From contig NZ_CP024160.1 of the NCBI RefSeq assembly GCF_002736145.1, positions 372,001-436,000 of the forward strand: DNA of 64,000 bases, written 5' to 3'. The stretch is from Collinsella aerofaciens (GTDB lineage Bacteria > Actinomycetota > Coriobacteriia > Coriobacteriales > Coriobacteriaceae). Shown piece by piece: positions 24,976 through 35,900 of this stretch. Position numbers and translations under genes: made by a program. Each line of letters begins with the position of its first letter. Position 1 is the stretch's first letter. A model generated the notes under the pieces. That model made no database searches, was not told the DNA's origin, and saw only the letters and a list, made by a program, of their open reading frames with translations.

Positions 24976-26046
24976 ATGTCGCTCGTTTTGGATATTAAGA
25001 AACGTTATCCCGGGTTTGTGCTCGACATGCAGCTTGAGGCCGGCGAGGAGCGCGTGGCGCTGCTGGGCGCCTCGGGTTGCGGCAAGAGCTGCACACTGCG
25101 CTGCATTGCCGGTGTGGAGACGCCCGACGAGGGCAAGATCGTCGTCAACGGCGTGACCTTTTTTGACTCGGCCGCGGGCATCAACCTATCGCCCCAGGAG
25201 CGAAAATGCGCCCTGTTGTTCCAAAACTATCAGCTGTTTCCCAACATGACGGTGGCCGATAACGTATGCGCCGGTGTAAAGGACGCGGGTGACGCCGCCG
25301 CGCGCAAAAAGCTCGCCGAGTGCTATCTGAGCATCTTTGGCCTGGCCGATTTTGCCGACCGCTATCCCGCGCGGCTCTCGGGCGGTCAGCAGCAACGCGT
25401 GGCGCTTGCGCGCATGGTGGCGGCGCATCCGGGCATCTTTATGTTCGATGAGCCCATGAGCGCGCTCGACGCGTATCTCAAGAGCGCGCTTGAGCAAAAC
25501 ATGCTCGATCTGTTCGATGTATGCAACCGAACCGTGCTCTACGTGAGCCACGACATTGACGAAGCGTGTCGTCTGTGCGAGCGCATCTGCGTGATGCACA
25601 ACGGGCATGTTGAGGAGATCGGCTCCGTCGAGGACGTGGTCCGTCATCCACAGACGTTGGCCGCGCTGCGCTTGACGGGCTGCAAGAATACGAGCCGCGC
25701 GCGCAAGATCGGCGACGAAGAAGTTGAGGCCCTCGATTGGGGCATGACCTTTAGTGTGGGTCGCGAGGTTCCCGATGACGTGGCATATCTGGGCATTCGT
25801 GCAAGCTACTTCCATGTTGACAATCGCGCTGAGCGGGGCCGCAACAGCTACGACCTGCATGTGGCCCGCGTGAGCGATTCACGTTTTGAGCGCCTGGTGC
25901 TGCTGGACGTGCCGCGCGCCGACGCGCCGACGCGCCTGCAGTGGAAGGTCAACAAAGTGCGCATGCCTGTCGACGAGCTGCCGCAAGCAGGCGAGACGCT
26001 GCGCATGCATTTTGATGCCAGCAGGATCCATTTGGTTTGTCGATAG
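24976..26046 (+). CDS. modC: Molybdate ABC transporter ATP-binding protein
   Basis: The ATPase that powers molybdate import. The 356-residue protein has Walker A GASGCGKS at residues 31-38, the Q-loop in LLFQNYQLFPNMTV, the ABC signature LSGGQQQR near 135, Walker B FMFDEPMSALD near 153, and the switch His in YVSHDIDEA. About 110 residues after the ATPase domain (from KNTSRARKIGDEEVE) match in position the regulatory domain of ModC, although the TOBE consensus is weak. It starts 3 bases after modB and a terminator follows. Confidence 0.91.
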   Translation: MSLVLDIKKRYPGFVLDMQLEAGEERVALLGASGCGKSCTLRCIAGVETPDEGKIVVNGVTFFDSAAGINLSPQERKCALLFQNYQLFPNMTVADNVCAGVKDAGDAAARKKLAECYLSIFGLADFADRYPARLSGGQQQRVALARMVAAHPGIFMFDEPMSALDAYLKSALEQNMLDLFDVCNRTVLYVSHDIDEACRLCERICVMHNGHVEEIGSVEDVVRHPQTLAALRLTGCKNTSRARKIGDEEVEALDWGMTFSVGREVPDDVAYLGIRASYFHVDNRAERGRNSYDLHVARVSDSRFERLVLLDVPRADAPTRLQWKVNKVRMPVDELPQAGETLRMHFDASRIHLVCR

Positions 26047-26057
26047 CGCCGGGTAAT

Positions 26058-26094
26058 GCCGTCGGGGAATATAAGCCTCGGCGGCTTTGTTTTT
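26058..26094 (+). terminator. modABC terminator
   Basis: GCCGTCGGGG pairs with CCTCGGCGGC over 10 bp with two G-U pairs and an 8-base loop, then TTTGTTTTT. Confidence 0.75.
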
Positions 26095-26182
26095 GCCGTT
26101 CGCCGAATGAGGAATGACAAACTCTTATCAATCAAGATAATTATTTATTAAACGACGGCACACGACGCTGTCGTACGAATGT

Positions 26183-26219
26183 CAACGGTGTTCGCATGGT
26201 CGATGACCGTTGATATAGT
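26183..26219 (+). promoter_or_regulatory. Candidate promoter/operator upstream of selD
   Basis: TTCGCA (26191-26196), 17 bases, TATAGT (26214-26219). The inverted repeat CAACGGT (26183-26189) / ACCGTTG (26206-26212) straddles the -35 element. Confidence 0.4.
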
Positions 26220-26249
26220 TGACCTCAACTTGTAAAGGAGGGTGCGCAC

Positions 26250-26318
26250 ATGCCGCAGACGACATATATTCGCCGCGTTGCCGCGCGCGCCCTGTATATG
26301 GCTCGGAGTCGCATGTGA
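26250..26318 (+). CDS. Possible 22-residue upstream peptide before selD
   Basis: An ATG frame with a very strong ribosome site (AAAGGAGGG). The peptide starts MPQTTYIRRVAARALYMA and ends at a TGA. No family is recognised. It may be a leader peptide or the decayed start of the damaged gene that follows. Confidence 0.3.
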   Translation: MPQTTYIRRVAARALYMARSRM

Positions 26319-26429
26319 GCAGGTATGTTCACGGCTCCGGGAGAGACGACGCACAACTAAATAATCGACCGCAAAGCAGGTTCCCTAAAATTCCGGGTTT
26401 GAGCACGGTCGGGCAATCGCCACCCACCG

Positions 26430-26626
26430 TGCAACTCGTGTCGCGCGTGGCCACTATGGCTGGGCAGGCGGCGGGTGCCCCGTACTATCTGACCGGCGGT
26501 TTGTGTGAGAACGCTTATGTCGTTGAGCGGCTGGCCGCGCCGTTGGGCTCGCCGGTGACTACATCGCCCCTGGCCCGTTTTGCCGGCGCGATCGGCGCGG
26601 GCGTTCACGCCCAGGCACTAGGGTGA
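26430..26626 (+). pseudogene. Remnant of an acyl-CoA dehydratase activase (BadF/HgdC ATPase)
   Basis: The reading frame ending at 26626 resembles the C-terminal end of BadF/BadG/HgdC-type ATPases: SRVATMAGQ, then YYLTGGLCENAYVVERL, then a GAIGAGVHAQ ending. Those proteins are usually about 250 residues or more and have an N-terminal ATPase half, which is absent here. The 5' part of the frame (26219-26429) matches nothing I know. It is most likely a truncated remnant, although a small functional protein is possible. It lies directly upstream of selD. Confidence 0.5.
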
Positions 26627-26695
26627 TGTATCGGCCGTGGAAGCGCGTTCATGCGTATACTGGGAGGCATTGTTTGTGTTTGAGGGGAGGTATCG

Positions 26696-27745
26696 ATGGC
26701 TGACGAACAGATGAAGCTCACGTCTATGACCGCCGCGAGCGGTTGAGCCGCTAAGTTGGCTCCTGGAGCCCTCGCCCAGGTCCTGGGCGACTTACCCAAT
26801 GTGCATAACGATAACCTGCTCGTGGGGTTCGATACTTCCGACGACGCGAGCGTCTTCCGCGTTGGCGAGAACCTGGGCCTCGTGCAGTCCATCGACTTCT
26901 TCCCGCCGATGGTCGACGATCCCTATCTGTTCGGTCAGATTGCCGCGGCCAACTCGCTGTCGGACATCTACGCCATGGGCGGGCGGCCGAGCCACGCCAT
27001 GAACCTGCTCTGCATACCCAGTTGTCTGGGCGTTGAGGTTGCCGGCCAGATTCTGGCGGGCGGTGCCGACAAGTGCGTCGAGGCGGGCTGCTCCATCGCG
27101 GGCGGTCACACCATCAACGACGACGAGCCCAAGTACGGCCTGTCCGTGAGCGGTTTTGTCGCGCTCGACCGCATGCTCGCCAACAGCGGCGCACGCGTGG
27201 GCGATGTTCTGCTGCTGACTAAGGCGATCGGCTCGGGCATCATCACCACGGCCATTAAGGGCGAGCTCATCGAGCAGGACGAGGCCAGCCGGATGTTTGA
27301 TTCTATGCGCGCCCTCAACGAGGCGCCGATTCGCCTGGCCGAGGGACTCGAGCTTCACGGTTGCACCGACATTACGGGCTTTGGTCTGATCGGGCACGCG
27401 TGCGAGATGGCCGAGGGCTCGGGCGTGCAGATTGAGCTTGCGTCGGGGGCGGTGCCGCTCTTTGACCAGGTGCTCGACATGGCGCGTCTGGGCATTATCC
27501 CCGCGGGCTCCTACCGCAACCAGGACTTCTTTGGCCCGCGCGTGACGGCCGACGATGGCCTGGAGCCGGGCATGCTGGATGCGCTGTACGATCCGCAGAC
27601 CTCGGGCGGCCTGCTCATCGCAGCGCCTGCCACCGTTGTGGATGAGCTCGCGCACCGTCTGCATGCCGAGGATCGCATCGCTGCCGTTATCGGTCGCGTG
27701 TGCGAGGCAGTGCCGGGCGGTCCTGCCGTTCGTGTTGTGCATTAA
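26696..27745 (+). CDS. selD: Selenide, water dikinase (UGA-encoded selenoprotein)
   Basis: Makes selenophosphate from selenide and ATP, the selenium donor for selenocysteine. Starting at the ATG at 26696 (GAGGGGAGG just upstream), codon 17 is an in-frame TGA (26744-26746). Residue 17 is the essential Cys of E. coli SelD and is Sec in several species. The sequence is ASG-Sec-AAKLAPG; Lys20, also essential in E. coli, is kept, while Cys19 is Ala. Reading on gives 349 residues with NLLVGFDTSDDA, GRPSHAMNLL, a GGHTINDDEPKYG nucleotide site and a normal C-terminus. A hairpin with a GGTC apex follows the TGA. yedF, DUF3343 and NifS-like genes follow. Confidence 0.93.
26772..26790 (+). promoter_or_regulatory. 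Candidate SECIS element of selD
   Basis: TCGCCCAG-GTC-CTGGGCGA forms a perfect 8-bp hairpin beginning 26 bases after the TGA. The apex contains GGTC, as in the E. coli fdhF SECIS loop. Position and loop fit SelB recruitment. Confidence 0.7.
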
Positions 27746-27805
27746 GGAAAACCGTTTATGCGACCGTCCGTTGTTCTGGGCGGCCCCTTTCGAAAGGAAT
27801 TTACT

Positions 27806-28432
27806 ATGTCTACCAAGATTGAAGTCAATGCCATGGGCGATGCCTGCCCGCTGCCCGTCGTCAAGACGCTCAAGGCCCTGAAATCACTCGATGGCGAGGG
27901 CGCCGTCGTGACCTCGGTCGATAACGAGACCGCCGTCAAGAACATCTCCAAGATGGCGCAGGAGAAAGGCTGCACGGCCTCGGTCGAGAAGGTTTCTGAC
28001 GCCGAGTGGCACGTGACCGTGGCGACCTCTGGCGCCGTTGCCGTGGCCGATCCAGAGCAGGATGGCGCTGCCTTCTGTGATGCCAGCGCCGGCAAGGGCA
28101 GGCTCGTCATTTCCGTCTACACCGACTGCATGGGCCGTGGCGACGACGAGCTGGGCCACAAGCTCATGAAGGCGTTTATCTTTGCCGTGACGCAGCAGGA
28201 GGAGCTGCCCGCGACCATGCTGTTCTACAACGGCGGCGCCAAGCTTACCGTTGAGGGCTCGCCGGTGCTCGACGACCTGAAGGGCCTGGCCGAGCAGGGT
28301 GTCGAGATTCTCACCTGTGGTACCTGCCTCGACCACTATGGCATTAAAGACCAGCTTGCGGTGGGCGAGGTCACCAACATGTACGTAATCGTGGAGAAGA
28401 TGGAGCAGGCCGTGCGCGTCGTGCGCCCGTAG
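27806..28432 (+). CDS. yedF: YedF-type selenium metabolism sulfurtransferase-like protein
   Basis: A 208-residue two-part protein. The N-terminal TusA/SirA domain has the CPxP motif at Cys14 (MGDACPLPVVKTLK), and the C-terminal half is DsrE-like, with LTCGTCLDHYG near residue 170. Proteins of this layout occur almost only in genomes with selD and are thought to carry or deliver selenium; direct biochemistry is limited. The ATG at 27806 follows GAAAGGA. It lies 60 bases after selD and 19 before the DUF3343 gene. Confidence 0.88.
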   Translation: MSTKIEVNAMGDACPLPVVKTLKALKSLDGEGAVVTSVDNETAVKNISKMAQEKGCTASVEKVSDAEWHVTVATSGAVAVADPEQDGAAFCDASAGKGRLVISVYTDCMGRGDDELGHKLMKAFIFAVTQQEELPATMLFYNGGAKLTVEGSPVLDDLKGLAEQGVEILTCGTCLDHYGIKDQLAVGEVTNMYVIVEKMEQAVRVVRP

Positions 28433-28451
28433 CGTATTGGTTGGAGTTGCC

Positions 28452-28703
28452 ATGAGGGAAAAGCGCCCGGCGCTTGTCATCACGTTTCCCACCACGGCGG
28501 CCGCCATGGGGTGCGAGAGCCTGTGCGTTGAGCGTGGCCTTCCTGGGCGTACGATTCCCGTGCCCGGAGAGGTTGCTGCCGGCTGCGGTCTGGCGTGGAA
28601 GGCATTGCCTGCGGATGAGGACCTGCTGCGCGGCGAACTCGCCTCGGCAGGCATTCTCGCCGAGGGCTATACCGTGATCGATATGTGGGAGGTCGTGCGA
28701 TGA
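28452..28703 (+). CDS. DUF3343 small protein (putative Se/S carrier)
   Basis: An 83-residue protein starting MREKRPALVITFPTTAAAM. The segment RTIPVPGEVAAGCGLAWKA contains the conserved PVP..I.AGCG pattern of DUF3343, a family found beside selenium and cysteine-desulfurase genes. A cysteine in AGCG may carry the chalcogen; that is inference. The ATG at 28452 has GGAG upstream. Its TGA overlaps the ATG of the next gene, so translation is probably coupled. Confidence 0.75.
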   Translation: MREKRPALVITFPTTAAAMGCESLCVERGLPGRTIPVPGEVAAGCGLAWKALPADEDLLRGELASAGILAEGYTVIDMWEVVR

Positions 28704-29842
28704 TCTACTTGGATAACGCGGCGACGACCATGCACAAGCCACAGACGGTGATTGATGCCGTGACGCAGGCGATGTGCTCGCTCGGCAATGCCGGGCGCGG
28801 CGCCACGTCGGGTGCCCTCGATGCCGCTCGTACAATTCACGGCTGCCGTGCCAAGCTCGCGCGCCTCTTAGGTTGCCCGAGGGCGGACCATGTGTGCTTT
28901 ACGCCCAACTCGACGGCGGCGCTCAACACGGCCATTAACGGCGTGGTGCGCCCCGGCGACCGCGTGGTCACGACGGTGCTCGAGCACAACTCCGTGCTGC
29001 GTCCGCTCAACCGCCTGGCGGCTGAGCGGGGCGTGACCGTTGAGCATGCCGGCTGCGACGCGAACGGCGTGCTCGACTATGACAAGCTCGAGCGGCTGGT
29101 CACGCCCGGTACGCGTGCCGTGGTGGTGACGCATGCCTCTAATGTGACCGGCAACGCGGTCGACATTGCGCGCGTGGCGGCCTTGGCACATGCCGCAGGT
29201 GCGCTTGTGATCATCGATGCCTCGCAGTCTGCCGGTACGGCGCATATCGATATGCAGGCCATGGGGCTCGACGTGGTGTGCTTTACCGGCCACAAGGGGC
29301 TCATGGGCCCGCAGGGCACCGGCGGCCTGGCCGTGGCGGAGGGCGTTGACGTGGCGCCTTGGGCCATGGGCGGCACGGGCGTGCACAGCTTCGATGCGTT
29401 GCAGCCCATGGAGTGGCCCACGCGGCTCGAGGCGGGCACGCTCAACGGTCACGGCATAGCGGGCCTTTCCGCAGGCCTCGATTTTATCGAGGCACAGGGT
29501 GGAGTTGAAGCGATTGCGACTCACGAACGCGCCCTGGCCGATCGCTTTCTCGCCGGCGTTCGTGAGATTCCGGAAATCAAACTCTACGGTGCCTTCGACC
29601 AGTCAGCACGCTCGGCGATCGTCTCGCTCAACGTGGGCAATATCGATTCGGCCGAGATTTCGGACGCGCTCATGCAGGGGTGGGGGATTGCGACGCGCCC
29701 CGGTGCCCATTGTGCCCCGCTCATGCACTGTGCGCTGGGAACCGGGCGCCAGGGCGTGGTTCGGTTCTCGTTTGGTTACTTCAACACGGCCGAGGAAGTC
29801 GACATGGCGATTGAGGCTCTGCGCGATTTGAGCTGCGATTAG
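28700..29842 (+). CDS. NifS-like cysteine desulfurase / selenocysteine lyase family
   Basis: A 380-residue class V aminotransferase. It starts MIYLDNAATTMHKP, has the PLP lysine Lys199 in GHKGLMGPQG, and a candidate active-site cysteine, Cys338, in GAHCAPLMHCALG. It matches the branch of NifS-like proteins found in selenium-related operons rather than IscS or SufS. It may mobilise sulfur or selenium from cysteine or selenocysteine for SelD. It overlaps the DUF3343 gene by 4 bases and is last in the selD cluster. Confidence 0.87.
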   Translation: MIYLDNAATTMHKPQTVIDAVTQAMCSLGNAGRGATSGALDAARTIHGCRAKLARLLGCPRADHVCFTPNSTAALNTAINGVVRPGDRVVTTVLEHNSVLRPLNRLAAERGVTVEHAGCDANGVLDYDKLERLVTPGTRAVVVTHASNVTGNAVDIARVAALAHAAGALVIIDASQSAGTAHIDMQAMGLDVVCFTGHKGLMGPQGTGGLAVAEGVDVAPWAMGGTGVHSFDALQPMEWPTRLEAGTLNGHGIAGLSAGLDFIEAQGGVEAIATHERALADRFLAGVREIPEIKLYGAFDQSARSAIVSLNVGNIDSAEISDALMQGWGIATRPGAHCAPLMHCALGTGRQGVVRFSFGYFNTAEEVDMAIEALRDLSCD

Positions 29843-29879
29843 ACCAACCTTTTGCGCCCTTAGATAAACCGTTTACGCT

Positions 29880-29964
29880 ACCTTCCCGCATTGTCGCTTA
29901 TACAGGGTAATGTGAAATGATGGCCCACACTGGGACTCTGTATCTTTGCGAATTGCGGGAAGGT
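29880..29964 (+). promoter_or_regulatory. Inverted repeat covering the ribosome site of the giant surface gene
   Basis: ACCTTCCCGCA (29880-29890) is the exact reverse complement of TGCGGGAAGGT (29954-29964). The right arm contains the GGGAAGG that serves the ATG at 29969, so pairing would hide the ribosome site. Confidence 0.5.
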
Positions 29965-29968
29965 TCCT

Positions 29969-32900
29969 ATGAACAGGATCACTGCTGCCCTCTATAGGTT
30001 TTTAGTCGTCTATCTTTCGGTCGCGATGGTCGTGACCTCGATACCCCTTGCTCCCAGCACAGCCTATGCCGATGATGCCGGGGCGCTTGCCGTCGAGAGC
30101 GAGGCCCAAGAGACCGACTCGAGCTCTGACGCTGATGTCGGTGCGGTCGATAACGCGTCGTCTTCGGGCGAGGGCAGCTCATCCACAACTTCCGACCAAA
30201 CGAATAACGCTCAGGACGAATCGTCCAGCTCGGATACCAGCACTTCCACGTCGAGCTTGGCCCAAGACCTTTCGAGCTCCGCGACCGATTCTGATGCAGC
30301 AAAGAGCTTGGTTGCCACGGCGGAACCCTCGTCCGATGACAGCGAAGTCGATCCCCTCGTGTATGAGGACCCAACGGTCTGTGAGTATGCCAAGCTTATG
30401 CCGAACGGCTATGTGTATCCGTGTGATGCTGGCGGAAGCGTTACGGTAGAAATTGATGGAAACGACCCGTATGAGAACTCTGTCGATGGTAAATTGGTGA
30501 CCAACCTGATCGTTGATTACGGAGTGGATGGGGTCCCCGGATATATTTGTGAGTATTCCTCCAATTTGCGTTCGGTGCGTTTTGAGAACAGCTCTATTTC
30601 TTCAATTGGACTGCACGCCTTTTCTGGGTGCTCCAATCTCGCCGATATCAGCTTTTCCGGTATGACCATTGGGGGCATCGGAACAGAGGCGTTTTCTGGG
30701 TGCGGATCGCTTACGAGCCTGAACATTAATGACGTTGCTACCATCGGCTCTATGGGCGATGCCGCGTTTGCCTGGAGCGGGCTGCGGTCTACGGGTCTCG
30801 ACAAGGTCGTTGGTCTCAGTTCGATTCCTGAGAACGCTTATAATGCCTGCAGCGCTCTGACCGATACCGGTCTGGGCGGGAACACATCCATCACATCAAT
30901 CGGCGTTAATGCGTTCAAAAACTGCTCTCGCCTTGCGACGACGGGACTCGAGAACAATACGACGATCAAGACGCTCCGCGAAGGTTGTTTCTCCGGGACC
31001 AATATGAGCGGCGGGCTGACGCTGCCCCTTTATTCCAAGATCGAGGAACTGCCGAGTCGTGCGTTCTATGGCTCTAAGCTCGAAACCGTGTACTTTGGAT
31101 GCGACCATGTGGTGCTCATTAATTCCACCACGTTCCCCAAGCAAAACATGACTGTCATGGTCCCTGCCAAGATGGTTTCGCAATACGCAAGCGGTCGCCC
31201 CAAAGAGGTTTGGGAGAGTTGCAATGGCAGCCTGCCCGTCCCCGTGGGCAAGATGCTTCAGAAGATTAAGGTCTCGCGTGATCCCGACAAGATGGCCTAT
31301 CGGCAGGGTGACACCATTTCGCTCGAGGGCATGAGCGTCACGTTTCAATATCCTCATTCGACGATGGATAGCGACTACGAAGCGCTCATAAAGGACGAAC
31401 TCGGCGAATACCTTACGGCGACCCCCTGCGATGGTGATGTCTTCGACGAGTCGATGGATGGAGAACCCATACAGCTGGTGTATGACGATGGCTACACGCG
31501 CCTTGTCGCGTACAGCAAGGGCAACCTGCAGCAGGCGGCCTACGAGTATGCCAAGCTCATGCCCAACTACTATCTGTATCCGTGCGATGCAAACGGAAAT
31601 CTTACGGTAGAAATCGATGGAAACAACCCGCGCGAGAACTCTGTCGATGGTCGAATGGTAACGAATTTGATTGTCGATTACGGGGTTGATGAAGTCGACG
31701 CACAGCTCTGCGCCGACTCTACCAATCTGCGCTCGGTGCGCTTTGAGAATAGCTCCATTTCCAAAATCGGATTGCACGCCTTCTATAACTGCCCGAATCT
31801 CACCGATATCAGCCTTTCCGGTATGACCATCGGCACCATCGGAAAAGAGGCGTTCTATGGCTGCGAGTCGCTTGCGAGCCTGAACATCAGCGAGACTACT
31901 ACCATTGGCTCGATGGACTATGCCGCGTTTGCCGACAGTGGGCTGGTGTCCACGGGGCTCGACAAGGTTGTCGGCCTCACATCGATTCCCGACAGCGCCT
32001 ACGAAGGCTGCAAGGCTCTGACCGATACCGGCCTGGACAAGAATACCTCCATTACATCGATTGGCGTTTGCGCGTTCAGGTTCTGCTCGAACCTTGCTAC
32101 CACCGGGCTCGAGAGCAACACAACGGTCGAAACGCTTGGCCACACCTGCTTCTACGGCACCGACTTGAACGGCGGGCTGACGCTGCCATATAACTCCAAG
32201 ATCGAGGAGTTGCCGGAAAAGGCGTTTTATAGCACCAACCTCGAGACCGTGTTCTTTGGGTGCAACCATGCGGTGCTCATTAATACCGACACGTTCCCCA
32301 AGCGCAACATGACCGTCATGGTCCCTGCCAAGATGATTCCGAAGTACAGCAAGGGAGAGTCCAAGGCTGTTTGGGAGAGGTGCAACGGCTGTCTACCCGT
32401 CCCGGTGGGCAAGGTGCTCAAGAACGTTGAGATCTCCTGCGATCCCAACAACATGACCTATGAGCCGGGGGACACCATTTCGCTCGAGGGCATGAGCGTC
32501 GAGCTCGATTATCCGCATTCGGTATCGATTTGGAACTACGAAGCCCTCATAAAGGAAGAACTGGGTGAGTACCTAACGGCAGCTCCCTGTGACGGCGACG
32601 TCTTCGACGAGTCGATGGACGGACAACCCGTAAAGCTCGTGTATGACGACGGCTATTCACATTTTGAAACCCAGACCAAGGGCACGCTACAGCTTAAGAA
32701 GCCTGAGCCGACGTCGTTCCAGATCTCCTATGCCCAAACGATCGATAAAGGCGAACGCAAACTGATGGACGGCGTTGAGCTGCCCGATGTTTCCGGCGCG
32801 ACGACGATCGATGCGGGCGCCGAGGTCACGCTCGATGCCGGTGCTTTGGGGATGCTCAACGACAACCTTACCTTTAAGGGCTGGTATGACACCGAGTCCG

Positions 32901-35900
32901 GCAAGTACATCTCCAAAGAGACGGTCTACACGTTTACGCCGGATAAGGATCTGTCCCTGGAGGCTCGCTTTAAGCTCAGGGACTATGCGGTGCATGTCAA
33001 CGATGCGCAGGCGACCGATTCGTCGCAGGACTATGCGCACCTGAGTGTTACCGCCCAAAACTGCTATCGCAATGCCGGCGAGACGGTTGAGGTTTCCGCC
33101 GTCACGGATAACGCCCTGTTTCTGGGCTGGTATCTGGGCGAGGGCGATGATGCGTACGCCGCGAGCGATCAGCTCGACTTTACCTATACGGTGGACAAGG
33201 CGGACGCGATTGTGTCCGAGGACAAGACTGACGCTAGGATCGAGATCACTCCGCGATACTGCGCTCCGCAGGCGAGCGTTGTGCTGAGTGTGGATGGGCT
33301 CGATGAGAACGGGCAGCCGCTCGGGCAGTTCCTTTCCACCGGTCTTTACGGTATCGGGTCGCGCGTCACGGTCGTGGCCGTCCCGTCGCCCGGTTATGTG
33401 TTTGACTATGCGACCGATGCCCTCGGTAACGTTGTCTATTCCGGCGACGATGGTCCGTCCTACACGTTTGTGCTCGAGGGAGATGTGCAGTACACCGCGC
33501 ATTTCCGGGAGGCGACTGACCCCGACGAGTCACTCGCGGCGCTGAAGGCCGCGCTCATCGCCGCGATTACGGCTGCGGCCGTTCTCGCCACCATGTATGG
33601 CCTGGGCGAGATTGTCGACCCCATCGCGGCCGACGCGGTGATTGAGATCGGTATGGCCGACAACATTGAGGATGTTGCCGCTGTGGGCACCAAGGTGCTC
33701 AAGGAGATTAAGGACATCATCGACGACCACAAGAAGCCCAAGCCTCATGGTGACCATAAGATCGAAATTATTGCCACCGCACAGCCCGAGGTAGGCGGTG
33801 TCGTTACCGGCGGCGGTATCCACTATGAGGGGACGGTCGCCACGCTCGAGGCTGTCGCAAATCCCGGCTATCGCTTCGTATGTTGGAAAGAGAACGGCGT
33901 CGAGGTCTCGACATCTCCTCTCAAGACGATGACGATCACGGACCTGACGCCCGAGGTTGTTAAGATGACGGCCGTCTTTGAGAAAAAAGTCGAGGTTACG
34001 GCAGTTGCCGAAGCCGATGGCATTCAGGCCGATTTTTCGACAGGCTGCACCGCGAGCCCCGTAAAGCAGAGCATTACGCATGGCGATCAGGCTATGGTTA
34101 CCGCGAGCGAGGGTCCCGATTATGCCTTTGTGGGATGGTTTGAGGACGGCATCGAGGTTTCGCTTGAGCGTACGTATATCTTTAAGGCCGAGGTCGACCG
34201 CCATCTGGTTGCGCGCTTCCGCAAGGCGGATAAGACCATCCTGGTGAATGCCGATCCCTTCGACAGCGCGGAGGTGCTGTGCGACGGCGTGCCGGTCGTG
34301 GACGGCAAGGTTCGCGCGAAGGATGGCGATATCCTTACGTTTACGATGCGTCCCAAGGTGCGCCCCGACAATCCGGAGAAAACGTACCGGTTTGTGGAGT
34401 GGCGCGAAACCGATGCGCAGGGCATCACGATTGCCAACAAGCAGGAAGTTTGCGAATACCGCGTTAACGGGAATGCCCGAATTGAGGCCGTAATGGACGG
34501 CAGAGATACGCATACCGTGCGTACCGAGGCTGACCCGCTCGAGGGCGGCACCGTTGCACTGAAGCGCGGCGAGACTGCTGGCATGGTCCTCGAGGTTCCC
34601 GAGGGCGAGCGCGTGACCGCGGAGGCCACGCCATCTGAGGGCTATATCTTTGACGGTTGGTATCTGAGCAATGGTGGCTCGGATACCACGTCGACGCTGG
34701 TGTCGAGTGAGCGTTCCTATACCTTTGAGCCCATTACCGACTGCGTGATCCAAGCGAAGTTTACGCGCGCCTGCAAGGTGGATGTCGTAGTTGAGCCTGC
34801 CGCGGCCATGGCGGGCAAATATATGGTACACGGCGAGGGCTACTGCATGAAGGGCGAGCCTGCCACGCTGAGCATAGAGCTCACGGCCGAGGCGAGCAAA
34901 CAATTTACCTTTAAGGGCTGGTACGACGCCAAGACGGACCTGCTTTTGGGCACCGACCCCAGCTACCTCGAGTTCTATCCCGAGGACGTGGAATGCACCG
35001 TGCGCGCGGTGTTTGAGGAAAACACGTATACCGTGACGGCGAAGGCAAAAAAGACCTTTGTGGAGCGCGGTACGGTTGAGATCGAGGGCCACCCGGGGGC
35101 GTCTTCTGTTACCTGTGGATACGGCGATACGGTGATGCTCAAGGCAAAGGCCAACGACGGCTATCGTTTTGACCATTGGAAGGACGGCTCCGGTAAGGAG
35201 TACGAATCTGCCGAGCTGGCCGTTAAGGTTACCAAGAGCGATACCTATACCGCGATCTTTACCGACTCAAAGCCCGAGGTCATGGTCACGGCCGATTCGT
35301 GGCTCGGCGGTACCGTGACGTGCAATGGGGCCGTGGTGAAGCCTGCGACCGATAAGTTCAAATTGGGGGAGACCCTTCATCTGACGGCCAAGGCTCATCC
35401 TGGCTATTTGTTCTGGGGTTGGTACGTCAACGGGCGCCTGAAGAGCCTTAAGCATGAGACCACGTTGGTTGCCAAAGCTCGCGGCAAAACTGGGCACTGT
35501 GTTATTACCGCGGCCTTTGTGCCTATCGATACCGTCTGCGTGCCCCTCGCCGATCCTGCGGAGGGCGGCACCGTCAAGGCGAGCCGAATCCTTGCCGACC
35601 GCGGCGCGGAGGTTGCCCTGAAGGCGACGCCCAATCCCGGTTATGTCTTTACTGGTTGGTATACGGCCGACGGCTCGTTTGAGTCTGCCGATGCGGAGTT
35701 CACCTGCCATCAGGAGCGCGGCCATGTGCACGTCGCTCGCTTTATGGCGAAAAGCTATGAAGTCGACGCCACGGCGGTAGTCGATTCCGGCACCGGTTCG
35801 CTGGTCGAATCGAGCGTCGCCGGCTGGGTCGAGGGCGCAGGCACCGTCGAGGCGGGGCATGCCGCCACGCTGACCGCGCATGCGCTTTCGGGCTATGCGT

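Noticed and set aside
26316-26318. TGA of the 22-codon frame as another Sec codon
   Set aside because: Read-through gives only about 16 more residues with no conserved context and no SECIS-like hairpin.
30896-32269. A 457-codon minus-strand frame over the leucine-rich modules
   Set aside because: Antisense shadow of the duplicated modules; its two halves repeat only because the plus-strand gene repeats.
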